From NCBI GenBank assembly GCA_003671195.1, contig QWPJ01000202.1, positions 1 through 42,791 of the forward strand: a stretch of DNA of 42,791 nucleotides. Direction: 5' to 3'. This document shows, piece by piece, positions 16,765-25,864 of the stretch (positions are counted from its first letter, which is position 1; each line of letters starts with the position of its first letter). The DNA comes from Planctomycetota bacterium (GTDB taxonomy: Bacteria; Planctomycetota; Planctomycetia; Pirellulales; Pirellulaceae). A program made the translations under genes and the position numbers. A model generated the notes under the pieces. It did not search any database. It was not told the origin of the DNA and saw only the letters and a list, made by a program, of their open reading frames with translations.

Positions 16765-17922
16765 ATGCAACAAGCCGACTTTGGCGATACGAGATCGAAT
16801 TGGAAGCAGCGCGAGGAGGCTTTGCTAGCCAGCTATGCGATGCATTCCTGCGATGCACAGGGGCGAGAGCATCCGGAGCCCGAGCACCCTTATCGCGGTC
16901 CGTTCCAAAGGGACCGCGATCGGATTCTCCATGCCTCGGCCTTCCGCCGCTTGAGCGGTAAGATGCAGGTCTTTACTGGGGATATGGGAGATTACCATCG
17001 CACTAGGCTGACCCATACCCACGAGGTTGCATCGTTAGCCAGAACGATCGGTCGAAGTTTGAGACTCAACGAAGACCTCATTGAGGCCATGGCGTTGCTC
17101 CACGACATCGGCCATCCGCCCTTTGGGCATTGTGGCGAGGATGTGCTTAAGGAATGCTTGAGGGACTCGGGAGGTTTTTCGCACAATCAATTCGCGTTGG
17201 ATTTGGTGACCCGGATCGAGCAGCGCTACACCGATTATCCTGGGCTCAATCTGACCTTCGAGGTTCTATCTGGTCAGCGGTATCGGAGTCACAAGCAGGA
17301 TTCGGAGTCGCAGATGCTTGAGATTCAGGTCGTCGATGCGGCCGACAGCATCGCTTATGACTCGCATGACCTCGACGATGCGCTCAAGCTTGGGCTTTTG
17401 GAGTGGGGGCAGCTCGATAGCCTCGATTTGGTCCAGAGGGCCAAGCGTACGGTACGGCTTGGCGATGTTCAAACCTCGTTGCGACGTCCTTTGTTGGTGC
17501 ATACCTTGCTCGATCTTCAGATGGGGGATTTTTTGCAGCATTCGAGTCGGTTGCTCGGGTCGCTCGGGGGGCTCGGCGAGCTCAGTTCCCAGGAGGTGTG
17601 CAAGGCCGGGGTATCGCTTGGAATGAGTTCTGAGATCGAGCAGGAGAAGCGGCAGTTAGAGGGTTTTTTGTTCGAGCATGTGTACCGTCATCCGAGGCTC
17701 GTGGAGGTCCGTCAGGGGGCAGCGATGCGGCTCAGGCAGTTGTATCGGTTGCTTGTGAGCAATCCCGAGCGATTGCCCACGAGGGTTCGGGGTTGGGTTT
17801 TGGACTGGGGGATCGAGCGAGCCACGGGGGCTTATTTGGCTGGGATGACCGATCGATTTTGCGACGAGCAGTATTTGTTGCTCGTGGAGATGGGTCGGCC
17901 GTGCGGAGTCGACTGGAGTTAG
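16765..17922 (+). CDS. dgt: dGTP triphosphohydrolase-like HD-domain protein
   Basis: HD-superfamily dNTP triphosphohydrolase releasing tripolyphosphate from dNTPs. A 385-residue product. The signature YRGPFQRDRDRILHASAFRRL precedes the metal site: His in RLTHTHEVASLA, the HD pair in ALLHDIGHPPFGHCGE, and the later Asp in VVDAADSIAYDSHDLDDAL. The length fits the shorter bacterial dNTPase group rather than the 500-residue E. coli Dgt, so the preferred substrate is uncertain. ATG at 16765 follows proB by 39 bp; that gap contains a 14-bp direct duplication (TGTAGCACCCAGG-type). Confidence 0.9.
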   Translation: MQQADFGDTRSNWKQREEALLASYAMHSCDAQGREHPEPEHPYRGPFQRDRDRILHASAFRRLSGKMQVFTGDMGDYHRTRLTHTHEVASLARTIGRSLRLNEDLIEAMALLHDIGHPPFGHCGEDVLKECLRDSGGFSHNQFALDLVTRIEQRYTDYPGLNLTFEVLSGQRYRSHKQDSESQMLEIQVVDAADSIAYDSHDLDDALKLGLLEWGQLDSLDLVQRAKRTVRLGDVQTSLRRPLLVHTLLDLQMGDFLQHSSRLLGSLGGLGELSSQEVCKAGVSLGMSSEIEQEKRQLEGFLFEHVYRHPRLVEVRQGAAMRLRQLYRLLVSNPERLPTRVRGWVLDWGIERATGAYLAGMTDRFCDEQYLLLVEMGRPCGVDWS

Positions 17923-18130
17923 CTTTTTCGCCATCTTGCCTTCTAAGGGGTCTTTTTGTTCCCTTGAGTTCCGCTTGATTTGGTAAATCTCTCCCATAAG
18001 TATATTTCTCATGGAATTGGGACTGTGTTATCGGTCCATTTTTCGATAGTTTTAATAGAGATTTCATCATTCATTGATATGGATGCTTAGGTCATTTTTG
18101 TCATTTGTTTTTCGTAGGGGATCCGTTCTG

Positions 18131-19048
18131 ATGGTTAAGCATAGGTTTTCGGTTCGCTCGAACCAAAAGGGGTTCACGTTGGTCGAGCTCTTGGTGGTCA
18201 TAGCCATTATTGGGATACTGGTTGGATTGTTGTTGCCGGCAGTGCAAGCGGCTCGGGAGGCTGCGCGTCGGATGCAGTGTTCGAACAATCTCAAGCAGCA
18301 GGGTTTGGCTATCCAGACGCACCATGATGGGTTCAAGTACTTTCCTCCTGGTGGATTAGCTCCATGGGGGAGCGTCGGGAGTTGGGCGACTCATATTTTG
18401 CCTTACATTGAGCAAAGTACTTTGGCGGCTCAGAATACGACGAACAATGTCGATGTACTTCGATACCGAGGGGGTCCGACGGTATTTTTCTGTCCGTCCC
18501 GAAGGGGACCAGAATCGAACATCTCTCAAGGTGGTCGATACTTGATGGACTACGCGGCAGCGACCCCTGCGGACCGTCCCAACAGTTGGGATCAATTTTG
18601 GTATGGTGACACCTGGGGATTGGGATGGGAGAAGGCCCCTTACAATGGCGTCATTGCGCGTGGGGGAGTCGATGCGACGGGGAAGTATATCGGTGCGAAA
18701 TCGAAGATGGCCAACATCACCGATGGGACGAGCAACACGATGGTTGTTGGAGAGAAGCAGTTGAATCCGGTTCGTTACAAGACCGGGGATTGGCATGACG
18801 ATGCAGGGTGGGCCGACGGGTGGGATCCGGACGTGATTCGTTACACCGGCTTTGCGCCGAATTCCGACCGGTTGTATGACAACCAGGGGGGCTGGGAGGG
18901 GTATCGTTTTGGCAGTGCGCACAGTAGCGGGATGAACATTTTGTTGGCCGACGGCAGTGTTCGATTCCTGGGTTTTACCGTCGATTTGAATATCTTCAAT
19001 CGGCTTGGCCATCGCGAAGATGGCGGTACGATTCCTGACGATTACTGA
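18131..19048 (+). CDS. DUF1559 protein with prepilin-type N-terminus (second copy)
   Basis: Paralogue of the gene at 851-1942. ATG at 18131 (MVKHRFSVRSNQ) is preferred over an in-frame codon at 18074 because it gives the short basic leader expected for prepilin peptidase; a GGGGAT sequence precedes it. Product 305 residues. [19 protein letters not shown] is at about 15-33, then [23 protein letters not shown]. The body is shorter than in the first copy and ends with HSSGMNILLADGSVRFLGF. It is flanked by dgt upstream and a convergent lipoprotein gene. Function is unproven; exported pseudopilin-like protein is the usual inference. Confidence 0.93.
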   Translation: MVKHRFSVRSNQKGFTLVELLVVIAIIGILVGLLLPAVQAAREAARRMQCSNNLKQQGLAIQTHHDGFKYFPPGGLAPWGSVGSWATHILPYIEQSTLAAQNTTNNVDVLRYRGGPTVFFCPSRRGPESNISQGGRYLMDYAAATPADRPNSWDQFWYGDTWGLGWEKAPYNGVIARGGVDATGKYIGAKSKMANITDGTSNTMVVGEKQLNPVRYKTGDWHDDAGWADGWDPDVIRYTGFAPNSDRLYDNQGGWEGYRFGSAHSSGMNILLADGSVRFLGFTVDLNIFNRLGHREDGGTIPDDY

Positions 19049-19072
19049 TCTTGCTGTTGGTGCAGATCGAGT

Positions 19073-19513
19073 TTAAGGGTTCGGGACAAGCTGGCGAAAC
19101 TTCTCTTGGTCGACCTCGAGGATTTCGCCTAGGGTGCCTGCGATGAACCGTTTGCCATCGATACCGTCTTGTTCCCAGGCGAAGATGTTTGCTGATTGGC
19201 CCGGAACGAGCGGTTTGGCATCGAACTTAAGCTTGTAGGGTTTTTTATCTCGGGAGGAGACGAACAAGCTTTCGACGTCGCTGGCATTGAGATTGGAGAG
19301 TTCATCGCTGGGTCGCGATTTGATGAAGGCTTTGAGTTCCGCTTCATCTTTGGGTCCTCGACCGGCATTGGAGCTGATGAAGCGTCCGTACATAACGGCC
19401 AGTGGTTTGAGGTTGGAGGATTCGGTCTGTGAGAACGACTCGGTCCGTTCGCAGCCGAGGGATAGCGAATAAGATAGGATCGCAAGGGTTAACAAAAAAC
19501 GATTTCGAGTCAT
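19073..19513 (-). CDS. Predicted lipoprotein of unknown function
   Basis: A 146-residue product with signal peptide MTRNRFLLTLAILSYSL and lipobox SLGC near residues 18-21. The mature part contains LAVMYGRFISSNAGRGPKDEAELKAFIKS, a short alpha-helical region, then a beta-rich end with LFVSSRDKKPYKLKF and IAGTLGEILEVDQ. I recall similar short lipoproteins encoded beside DUF1559 genes in planctomycetes, but have no name for the family. It converges with the DUF1559 gene 24 bp away. Confidence 0.8.
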   Translation of the reverse strand: MTRNRFLLTLAILSYSLSLGCERTESFSQTESSNLKPLAVMYGRFISSNAGRGPKDEAELKAFIKSRPSDELSNLNASDVESLFVSSRDKKPYKLKFDAKPLVPGQSANIFAWEQDGIDGKRFIAGTLGEILEVDQEKFRQLVPNP

Positions 19514-19660
19514 GGCCGTAGATCCTGGGAGGGGACAGGGGTGGCTCGTTCGTTAGAGCCTGTTTGGATTGTACAGCAAAGCTGGGGTTGAGTCCTAAGG
19601 TGTCGACGGGAACGGAGCAAGCATTCCGCTACCTCATCGCGCGGGGCTTCAGGTCTTTTT

Positions 19661-19686
19661 ACCACGGAACACACGGAACACACGGA
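19661..19686. repeat. Dispersed 26-bp intergenic repeat, copy 2
   Basis: Identical in all 26 positions, and in the same orientation, to 2956-2981, 16.7 kb away. Both copies are intergenic. Confidence 0.8.
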
Positions 19687-19706
19687 AACGGATTGCCGGG
19701 GACACA

Positions 19707-19735
19707 CCCAGGGCGGCGCTTTGCTTTGCCCTGGG
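19707..19735. repeat. CCCAGGGC palindromic intergenic repeat
   Basis: CCCAGGGC (19707-19714) pairs perfectly with GCCCTGGG (19728-19735) around a 13-nt spacer. It is followed by a GC-rich block that resembles a repeat I recall as common in planctomycete intergenic regions. It is not followed by a T-run, so it is not a classical terminator. Confidence 0.6.
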
Positions 19736-20037
19736 CTAACTCATTATGCTCCTTCGGGGCGGGGAAATGAGAAAATCCCGGGGACGGTCCGTCTCCATCA
19801 TCGCGTCATGAAATGTATCTGTGCGATTTCGTTTAACCCGTAGCCAACGGCGAGGGATTTAATCAAGCCCCCGTAGGACGCTGCGTTTGGGTTTTGGTTG
19901 GATCAGGAGCGCCTCTCGGCCCGTAAAATGGGGCTTTGACCCGTTGGTGGGTGGACGCGATTGATTCGTCATCTACACGCACGGCCTCGGAGGACCGTGC
20001 TACGGTGGAATGCGCTACGGTGGGTTGGGCCCTTACG

Positions 20038-20070
20038 AAAAAAACCCGCAAATCACAAGGGATTGCGGGT
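20038..20070 (-). terminator. Intrinsic terminator of the tRNA-Lys gene
   Basis: Read on the minus strand, ACCCGCAA (20070-20063) pairs with TTGCGGGT (20051-20044) and is followed by a run of T down to 20038. It lies 29 nt beyond the tRNA 3' end in the tRNA's direction. Confidence 0.85.
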
Positions 20071-20098
20071 TCGCGATGGGCGCTGATTTTCTGTTAAG

Positions 20099-20171
<73 letters not shown>

Positions 20172-20371
20172 AACTGTATGCCATGGGGAAGCTAATCGTA
20201 GCGTTGGTTTGGAGGGTTGCAAGTGCCAAAATCCTGTGCCGACTACCTGGAAAACCGGGAATTTTTCCTCGAAGTCGGTTGACCCGCACCCCCGCTAGAA
20301 CCGATACTTTTGAATCCCAGTTGCCCTGAGCGCCCTCAGGCCTTCGTTTTCCACCAACAAGGAGCGTCACG

Positions 20372-20872
20372 ATCGAACGCAATCAGACCCGAGTCAACAA
20401 CCAAATTCGTATATCACCTTTGCGAGTCATCGGTCCCGATGGCACCCAGTACGGAGTCATCACGCTTGATGAAGCGATGAGCCGTGCGCGGGATGCCGAG
20501 TTGGACCTCGTCGAGGTCGCACCCAACGAGCGACCTCCGGTTTGCCGGATCATGGACTTTGGCAAGTTCAAGTACGAGAAGAATAAAAAGTCCGGGCAGA
20601 AGACGCATCAGACGAAGACCAAAGAGATTCGATTGCGGCCCAAGACTGGTGAGCATGATGTGGATACGAAAGTCCGGCAGGCGATCGGCTTTCTCAAGCA
20701 CAAGGACAAAGTGCAGGTGACGGTCATGTTCAAGGGTCGGGAGTTGGCTCACGTCGAGGAAGGCCAACGGGTCATGCAGCAGATCCTGGCAGATTTGGCT
20801 GAGCACTCAAAGCTTGAGCAGCCACCCTCGCAGCAGGGCAAGAAGATCATCGCCATGGTAGCACCTAAGTAA
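20372..20872 (+). CDS. infC: Translation initiation factor IF-3, starting at an ATC codon
   Basis: IF-3 binds the 30S subunit, prevents premature 50S joining and proofreads the start codon. Reading begins at ATC 20372: AAGGAG at 20359-20364 lies 7 nt before it, and the frame from there reads [24 protein letters not shown], the usual IF-3 N-terminus, while no ATG, GTG or TTG precedes it in frame at the right spacing. The TTG at 20420 would remove 16 conserved residues. Non-AUG starts of infC are known to allow IF-3 to repress its own translation. The N-domain with the [10 protein letters not shown] linker and the C-domain ([22 protein letters not shown]) are complete; 166 residues. A CCTGAG-CGCC-CTCAGG hairpin lies at 20325-20340 in the leader. 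rpmI-rplT do not follow. Confidence 0.95.
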   Translation: MERNQTRVNNQIRISPLRVIGPDGTQYGVITLDEAMSRARDAELDLVEVAPNERPPVCRIMDFGKFKYEKNKKSGQKTHQTKTKEIRLRPKTGEHDVDTKVRQAIGFLKHKDKVQVTVMFKGRELAHVEEGQRVMQQILADLAEHSKLEQPPSQQGKKIIAMVAPK

Positions 20873-20887
20873 CCAGCAGGCGTATCG

Positions 20888-21742
20888 ATGATTGTTCGAT
20901 TCAAGCGTCCCGATAGTTCGATCGCTTGGGGTTGGCAAACCCAACAGGGGATTCAAGACCTTTGCTCGGCGGATGATTCGCTACCGACATCGACGCGCGA
21001 GTTGATTCTTCGATGGAGCGAATTTGAGTCCCGGATTGTTCCATTGATCAAGAAACTCGGGCCCACTGAGGAGCGACTTGAGTTGCTCTGTCCGCTCGAT
21101 GTGCCTGGCAAGATCCTTTGCATCGGTTTGAACTATCGGGATCATGCATTGGAAACCGATGCCCCGATCCCCGAGGAGCCGATCGTCTTTAATAAGGCTT
21201 CGACATCGCTTTGTGGCCCGAACGATCCGATCGAGATTCCTTCGAGCAGCAGTCAGGTCGACTTCGAAGCCGAGTTGGTTGTTGTGGTCGGACAGAGGCT
21301 CAAAGGGGCCACCGAGGAGCAGGCCAAGCGAGCGATTTTTGGTTACACAGCGGGCAATGATGTCTCGGCCCGCGACTGGCAAAAAGGAAAGCCGGGCAAG
21401 CAGTGGTTTCTGGGGAAGTCGTTCGATACGTTCGCACCGATCGGTCCAGCGATCGCTTTGGCTTCCTCGATCCCCGATCCGCGGAAGCTGCGGATTGAGT
21501 CGAGGCTCAATGGCCAGACCATGCAGAATTCGACGACTGCAGAGTTGATTTTCAAGCCCGAGATGCTTTTGAGTTACATCTCGCAGGTTCTGACGATCGA
21601 GCCAGGCGACTTGCTCTTTACCGGCACGCCGGCCGGGGTTGGCGTGGCTCGAAGTCCGCAGGTCTTCCTTAAGCCGGGCGATTGCATCGAAGTGCAAATT
21701 GAGATGATCGGGACCATATCGAACCGGTGCGTCGGGCTGTAG
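20888..21742 (+). CDS. Fumarylacetoacetate hydrolase (FAH) family enzyme
   Basis: A 284-residue member of the FAH/2-hydroxyhepta-2,4-diene-1,7-dioate isomerase family, which hydrolyses, isomerises or decarboxylates beta-keto acids. The C-terminal catalytic domain starts at about residue 75 with ILCIGLNYRDHALE. Metal-binding acidic residues are seen in VDFEAELVVVVG and the GYTAGNDVSARDWQ loop. GKSFDTFAPIGP and LLFTGTPAGVG complete the signature. The N-terminal 70 residues resemble the small beta domain of the two-domain subtype. It begins 15 bp after infC and may be cotranscribed. Substrate cannot be told from sequence. Confidence 0.92.
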   Translation: MIVRFKRPDSSIAWGWQTQQGIQDLCSADDSLPTSTRELILRWSEFESRIVPLIKKLGPTEERLELLCPLDVPGKILCIGLNYRDHALETDAPIPEEPIVFNKASTSLCGPNDPIEIPSSSSQVDFEAELVVVVGQRLKGATEEQAKRAIFGYTAGNDVSARDWQKGKPGKQWFLGKSFDTFAPIGPAIALASSIPDPRKLRIESRLNGQTMQNSTTAELIFKPEMLLSYISQVLTIEPGDLLFTGTPAGVGVARSPQVFLKPGDCIEVQIEMIGTISNRCVGL

Positions 21743-21815
21743 GTTCGAGGGTAGTGGGTGGCTAAGGACGGAAAATCCGCTAAGATCGGAACGAGGTCGT
21801 CAGCCGAACCTTGGT

Positions 21816-23039
21816 TTGGCTAGCGATTTTAGGGAAAGCCCCGCCGTTTCTGAATATACTTCAAGGTTGGCCAAGGAACGGTTAGATTCCAAGTCATCCC
21901 ACGTCCCCCACACAACTGAATTTAGAGTGGATAACCAAAGCTCAGGTAGCAACATCGGAAAGCGAGAGGCCAGTTCCCCTTTTGCCGATTCGATTGCGAT
22001 TGTCATCTTGCGGATCATATTTGTCGTCGCTGCGGCTGGCTTAGGTGCTTCGCTAGCTGCTTCGATGAGTGCCAAGATTGTCCCCGGTGAAGAGCAAAGC
22101 ACGACGATCACACCTTATTTGGTCTTTTCCGGGGTGCTCTTGATCGCCTGCGGGGTGATTTTTTTGGATTTGTTCATCCCTCGCAAGCGGATTGAGGTTA
22201 TTTCGGCGATCTACTTTGGTCTTTTGATCGGCGTTATTTTCACCAATCTCTTGATGCTCGCGCTCGGACCGTTCATCAACAATCCTGGCAGCATCAATCC
22301 TTATGCTTCGTACATTTCGCTTGGAGTCCTGATTACCCTTTGTTATGCCTGCGTGAGTGTTTTGTTGCAGACGAAGGATGACTTTCGTTTCGTGATCCCT
22401 TATGTGGAGTTCGCGAGGGACTTTAAGGGGATCAAACCATTGGTTCTCGACACGAGCAGCATCATCGACGGCAGGCTGGCCGAGCTTTCCGAGACGAACA
22501 TCTTCGACAACCGCTTGGTCATGCCTCGATTTGTTTTGATGGAGCTTCAGGGGATCGCTGATAGTTCCGACAAGCTCAAGCGAGTCCGAGGCAGGCGCGG
22601 GTTGGACATTCTCAATAGGATCCGAACGTCCAAACGCGTCGACTTCATGATGTACGACACGGAGTTGCCCGAGTTTGCCGGTCAGCCGGTCGATATGAAG
22701 CTGGTGCTTTTGGCCAAGCATCTCGACGGGAAGCTGTTGACGGGGGACTTCAACCTCAACAAGGTCGCCAAGTTGCACAATGTCGAGGTGATCGATTTGA
22801 ATCAAGTCGCCGCCGCGTTGCGACCGCAGTATTTGCCGGGCGAGGCATTTCAGATTCGAGTGGTCAAGCCGGGAGAGGGACACGACCAAGGGGTTGGATA
22901 TCTCGACGATGGAACGATGGTCGTCATCGAGGGTGGTCGCGACAAGATCAACCAGACGGTGCTCGTGGCGGTGACCAGTACGCTTCAGACTCAGGGTGGT
23001 CGGATGATATTTGCCAAGGTGGAGAATATCGGGGCTTAG
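21816..23039 (+). CDS. Membrane PIN-TRAM domain protein (YacL-like)
   Basis: About 407 residues from the TTG at 21816; GTG at 21927 (VDNQSSGS) is an equally possible start giving 370 residues. Four hydrophobic helices are visible (about residues 60-85, 100-122, 128-152, 165-186). A PIN ribonuclease-fold domain follows with acidic residues in LVLDTSSIIDGR, LMELQGIADSSD and LLTGDFNLNKVA, then a C-terminal TRAM RNA-binding domain (GQGVGYLDDGTMVV-type, here DQGVGYLDDG). This architecture matches the YacL family of membrane-bound PIN-TRAM proteins, thought to be RNases, though activity is poorly established. It follows the FAH gene on the same strand. Confidence 0.9.
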   Translation: MASDFRESPAVSEYTSRLAKERLDSKSSHVPHTTEFRVDNQSSGSNIGKREASSPFADSIAIVILRIIFVVAAAGLGASLAASMSAKIVPGEEQSTTITPYLVFSGVLLIACGVIFLDLFIPRKRIEVISAIYFGLLIGVIFTNLLMLALGPFINNPGSINPYASYISLGVLITLCYACVSVLLQTKDDFRFVIPYVEFARDFKGIKPLVLDTSSIIDGRLAELSETNIFDNRLVMPRFVLMELQGIADSSDKLKRVRGRRGLDILNRIRTSKRVDFMMYDTELPEFAGQPVDMKLVLLAKHLDGKLLTGDFNLNKVAKLHNVEVIDLNQVAAALRPQYLPGEAFQIRVVKPGEGHDQGVGYLDDGTMVVIEGGRDKINQTVLVAVTSTLQTQGGRMIFAKVENIGA

Positions 23040-23160
23040 GCTGCCCGGTGAGTCAAAAAAACGTCCCAAACTCACCGCTAAGGCGCCAAGTTCGCCAAGT
23101 CCAAGTGAGACAGATAGCGAACAATGAGTTCGGTTCAACACCGCTACTGGGGTGATGGGC

Positions 23161-25554
23161 TTACTGGGGTGAAAGAGCGATGGCTCGGTCGTAGTATTCG
23201 CGGGCGGCGTTGTAAGCCGCTTGGGCGGCGTCCCGTTCCTCGGGCCGGATCAGCGGTCGCTTCTTGTTCCAGCACACGTCGACTGCATCGCGGCACCACT
23301 GCGCGCTTTGCTTGCTCGGCTGGATCGGCTTTTGGTCGACATGCACGAAGATTGGATTGGTGTGCATCGACGGAAAAATGCGCAATGCGATCCAACTGGA
23401 CTGCTCGATTTGGATATCCCAGTGCAAGTCATTCCAATTTCCATCGGCGGTCAGATCCTGCTTAGCGACGGCTTGTCCGTTGACGATCAGTTCGACCGGA
23501 ACCGTGCGAGAGGTTCCGATGCGGCTGCGCTCGATGTGCCAATAAGGTTTTTCGTCGAGTCTACGATTTTTGATTTCGAGCGCTTGTTCGGTTTGGGTGG
23601 CCGGTAGCCAAGCGGCGAGCGACGCGGTTACTTGGACTTTTTCGGGCTGATTCAAATGGACTTCGCTGACGCGGCGTTCGGTATCGATTTGTCCGAGCCG
23701 ATGTTCGTTGACGGCGAATTTACGCACATGGCTAGCTCCATCTCCGACGTAGGAACGTCCGTCGAGTAAACCTCGGACCCACTGGTCGTAGGTCATGGGT
23801 TGTTTGGTATCCATTTGGACATAGACGCGGCCCAAGCCGACGCGTTCACCGTAGATGCAGGGGAAATCGGTTTCCCCACTGATTCGGGTTTTGAGACCGG
23901 TGTTCAGGACGTGGTACCAGATATTCAGTTCCCAGACCGCTGGTGTGTCGACCGTCGAGATGAAATCGCAAGCGTCGTTTGGTGCAGCGACGATGTACTC
24001 ATTGGCACCGATGCCATCGAAGGGTGGCATGGCATAGTCGGGGAGTTTGTCGGCTGCCCGGCCGGCTTGGCCTGGTTTGCTGCCGCCCCAGGTGTTGGGC
24101 AGCGGACCCCGTTTGCCATCGGGCATGTAATCTGGGAGTGCCAATCCCCAGCCGCTGTGGCTATAGCCGACGACTCCACCTTGTTGTTGGCCCCATTTCA
24201 TGATGGGGATGGTCCAGCTTGGCCAGTCTTCAATTTTTTTGGTGTTTGGATAGTCGTCTTCGACGAGGTTGAGCAAGCACAAATGCCCAGCGTGGGAGGA
24301 GGGAAATCCGCTGACCTCGACGTCGTAGCGCATCAGGTAGTCTGCGCGGGAGAGTTTGGAGACTTTGCCATCGAAGAATTGCTTTTGGTGGTACCAGCAC
24401 GGTCCCCAGCTCAGGACGCAACCGACATTGAGATCCTCGCCTAGGATGTGTCGCATCATGTCTTCGGGCGTGACGCCTTGGGTGGGATTTTCGTAGTGAG
24501 CGCAACCCGCGGCATGGACGTGATGGTCCCCGGAGAACCAGCCTTGGGCTGCCATATGGACCCAGCGTTTGAGCTCGATGCGCATCGGCTCGGCGGCTTG
24601 TTTCTGCGGGACGGTGAAATCGAATTTTGTAGGAAGGTACTCAGGACCACGCGAGGCGGTCACGGAGTACTGGCCGGCAGGCAGTATGATCGTCTCGCCA
24701 TCGGCCCGATAGATTTGTGGGTGGAAGAAGAAGTCGGGTGCAAGTCGGCGAGCTGGGTTGGGGTAGACCCGACCTTTGGAGTCTTGGATCAGGATCGCAC
24801 AGGTTGTTTTTTTGCCGTCATGATCGCGGATTTCAAGGCTAACGGCTTGGCTGGGGATGGAGCGAAACAGGATCGGTGTTTCGCTTCGGAATCCCAGGTC
24901 CTGCGTTCCTTGTCCGACATCGAAGGCCAAGGTGGCTTCGAGGGGGCCTGGGTCGCGGCTGTAGAGTTGAACGATGCGGTATTCGACTTGGAGTCCTGAT
25001 AGGTTTGCAACCATCGGTTCTTGGACTGGCATGGCGATATCGAGCCACCTTCGTGCCGATTCGGCAGGAGTTATCTTGATCTCTGGAGCGGCGGCCGAAG
25101 TGCTTTGTCGGACCATGCTCTGGGCTTGTGGGCTCGAGCACCTTAGGGGCGCTGTCACGCCAGCCTCGTTGATGACTTTGACGAGGAAGCTCCGCCACCC
25201 TTTTTCGTAGAGAATCGGCTCGATGGCACCTGCGGTGACTTTGACGCGGCTCTCTGGGTTGATCGTGACGATAGCAAGGCACAGCGGATCGAGCGTCTTT
25301 TGGATTTGGGAGGCGACGATGGCATCCTCGGGTTGGTTCTCTAGCTCGAGCAACGCTTGGTCGATCGAATCGTCGAGCGGTTCGCCGAGGAATCGCAGGG
25401 CCTCGCGCAGTCGTTTCGCGGAGGCTTCGAGCGGTTGCCTTGCGACGTTCGGTACCACTGCTTGCTGGGCGATGGCAGTCGGTGGCTCGAAGGCAGATGG
25501 CAATATCGCCAGGAGGGTCATCAGGGGCCAGACTCGGAGGTTCAGGGGTTTCAT
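23161..25554 (-). CDS. Secreted CehA/McbA-type metallohydrolase
   Basis: A 797-residue exported protein with signal peptide MKPLNLRVWPLMTLLAILP and cleavage near AIAQQ. The N-terminal 330 residues are beta-rich with no recognised domain. The catalytic part begins with GDHHVHAAGCAHY (His cluster like the first metal-binding motif of PHP-fold hydrolases) and continues with GGVVGYSHSGWG and ISGETDFPCIYGERVGLGRVYV, all expected of CehA/McbA-like proteins in planctomycetes. The named enzymes hydrolyse carbamate esters, but this secreted branch probably has another, unknown substrate. The C-terminus includes a helical tail with AQAAYNAAREYYDRA. The upstream region is the pyrimidine-rich (minus-strand) repeat at 25584-25806. 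Confidence 0.85.
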   Translation of the reverse strand: MKPLNLRVWPLMTLLAILPSAFEPPTAIAQQAVVPNVARQPLEASAKRLREALRFLGEPLDDSIDQALLELENQPEDAIVASQIQKTLDPLCLAIVTINPESRVKVTAGAIEPILYEKGWRSFLVKVINEAGVTAPLRCSSPQAQSMVRQSTSAAAPEIKITPAESARRWLDIAMPVQEPMVANLSGLQVEYRIVQLYSRDPGPLEATLAFDVGQGTQDLGFRSETPILFRSIPSQAVSLEIRDHDGKKTTCAILIQDSKGRVYPNPARRLAPDFFFHPQIYRADGETIILPAGQYSVTASRGPEYLPTKFDFTVPQKQAAEPMRIELKRWVHMAAQGWFSGDHHVHAAGCAHYENPTQGVTPEDMMRHILGEDLNVGCVLSWGPCWYHQKQFFDGKVSKLSRADYLMRYDVEVSGFPSSHAGHLCLLNLVEDDYPNTKKIEDWPSWTIPIMKWGQQQGGVVGYSHSGWGLALPDYMPDGKRGPLPNTWGGSKPGQAGRAADKLPDYAMPPFDGIGANEYIVAAPNDACDFISTVDTPAVWELNIWYHVLNTGLKTRISGETDFPCIYGERVGLGRVYVQMDTKQPMTYDQWVRGLLDGRSYVGDGASHVRKFAVNEHRLGQIDTERRVSEVHLNQPEKVQVTASLAAWLPATQTEQALEIKNRRLDEKPYWHIERSRIGTSRTVPVELIVNGQAVAKQDLTADGNWNDLHWDIQIEQSSWIALRIFPSMHTNPIFVHVDQKPIQPSKQSAQWCRDAVDVCWNKKRPLIRPEERDAAQAAYNAAREYYDRAIALSPQ

Positions 25555-25583
25555 TGGGCTGGCTCGCTAGTTGGAAACGCGAA

Positions 25584-25806
25584 GATGCGAAGGGAAGAAG
25601 GGAAGGGAAGAGAAGAGAAGAGAAGAAGGGAACGCAAAGGCGCAAAGGCGCAAAGACGCAAAGGGAAGAATGGGAAGAAGGGAAGAGAAGAAGGGAACGC
25701 AAAGGCGCAAAGGCGCAAAGACGCAAAGGGAAGAATGGGAAGAAGGGAATGGGAAGAAGGGAATGGGAAGAAGGGGAAGGGAAGAAGGGGAAGGGAAGAA
25801 GGGGAA
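25584..25806. repeat. Purine-rich low-complexity tract with 65-bp direct duplication
   Basis: The plus strand is almost pure G and A, mixing GGGAAGAA units with clusters of GGCGCAAA. A 65-bp block (from 25623) is repeated immediately (from 25688), then GGAAGAAGGG(A/G) units run to 25806. It lies between dinB and the CehA-like gene and fills most of that gene's leader, so the leader mRNA would be pyrimidine-rich. It generates spurious long open frames in several frames. It is compatible with triplex (H-DNA) formation. Confidence 0.88.
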
Positions 25807-25864
25807 TCGGGATGTTATTGGGGGAGGTAGGAGCCTGGGGTAATGGAAGTCGAGTCGCTCAATT

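Larger units (their letters stand above)
19514..20098. other. Noncoding stretch with several dispersed repeat elements
   Basis: No credible gene is seen. The stretch holds the second copy of the 26-bp repeat (19661-19686), a CCCAGGGC/GCCCTGGG hairpin repeat (19707-19735), a GCACGG/CCGTGC hairpin (19979-20000) followed by near-repeats of TACGGTGG, and the tRNA terminator (20038-20070). The clustering of palindromic repeats upstream of a tRNA terminator suggests a landing or accumulation zone for small repeat elements. Confidence 0.7.

Noticed and set aside
24839..25726. Long minus-strand open frame overlapping the CehA-like gene and the purine tract
   Set aside because: It is out of frame with a well supported gene and its N-terminal part is translated low-complexity repeat (FAPLR units), so it is a shadow.
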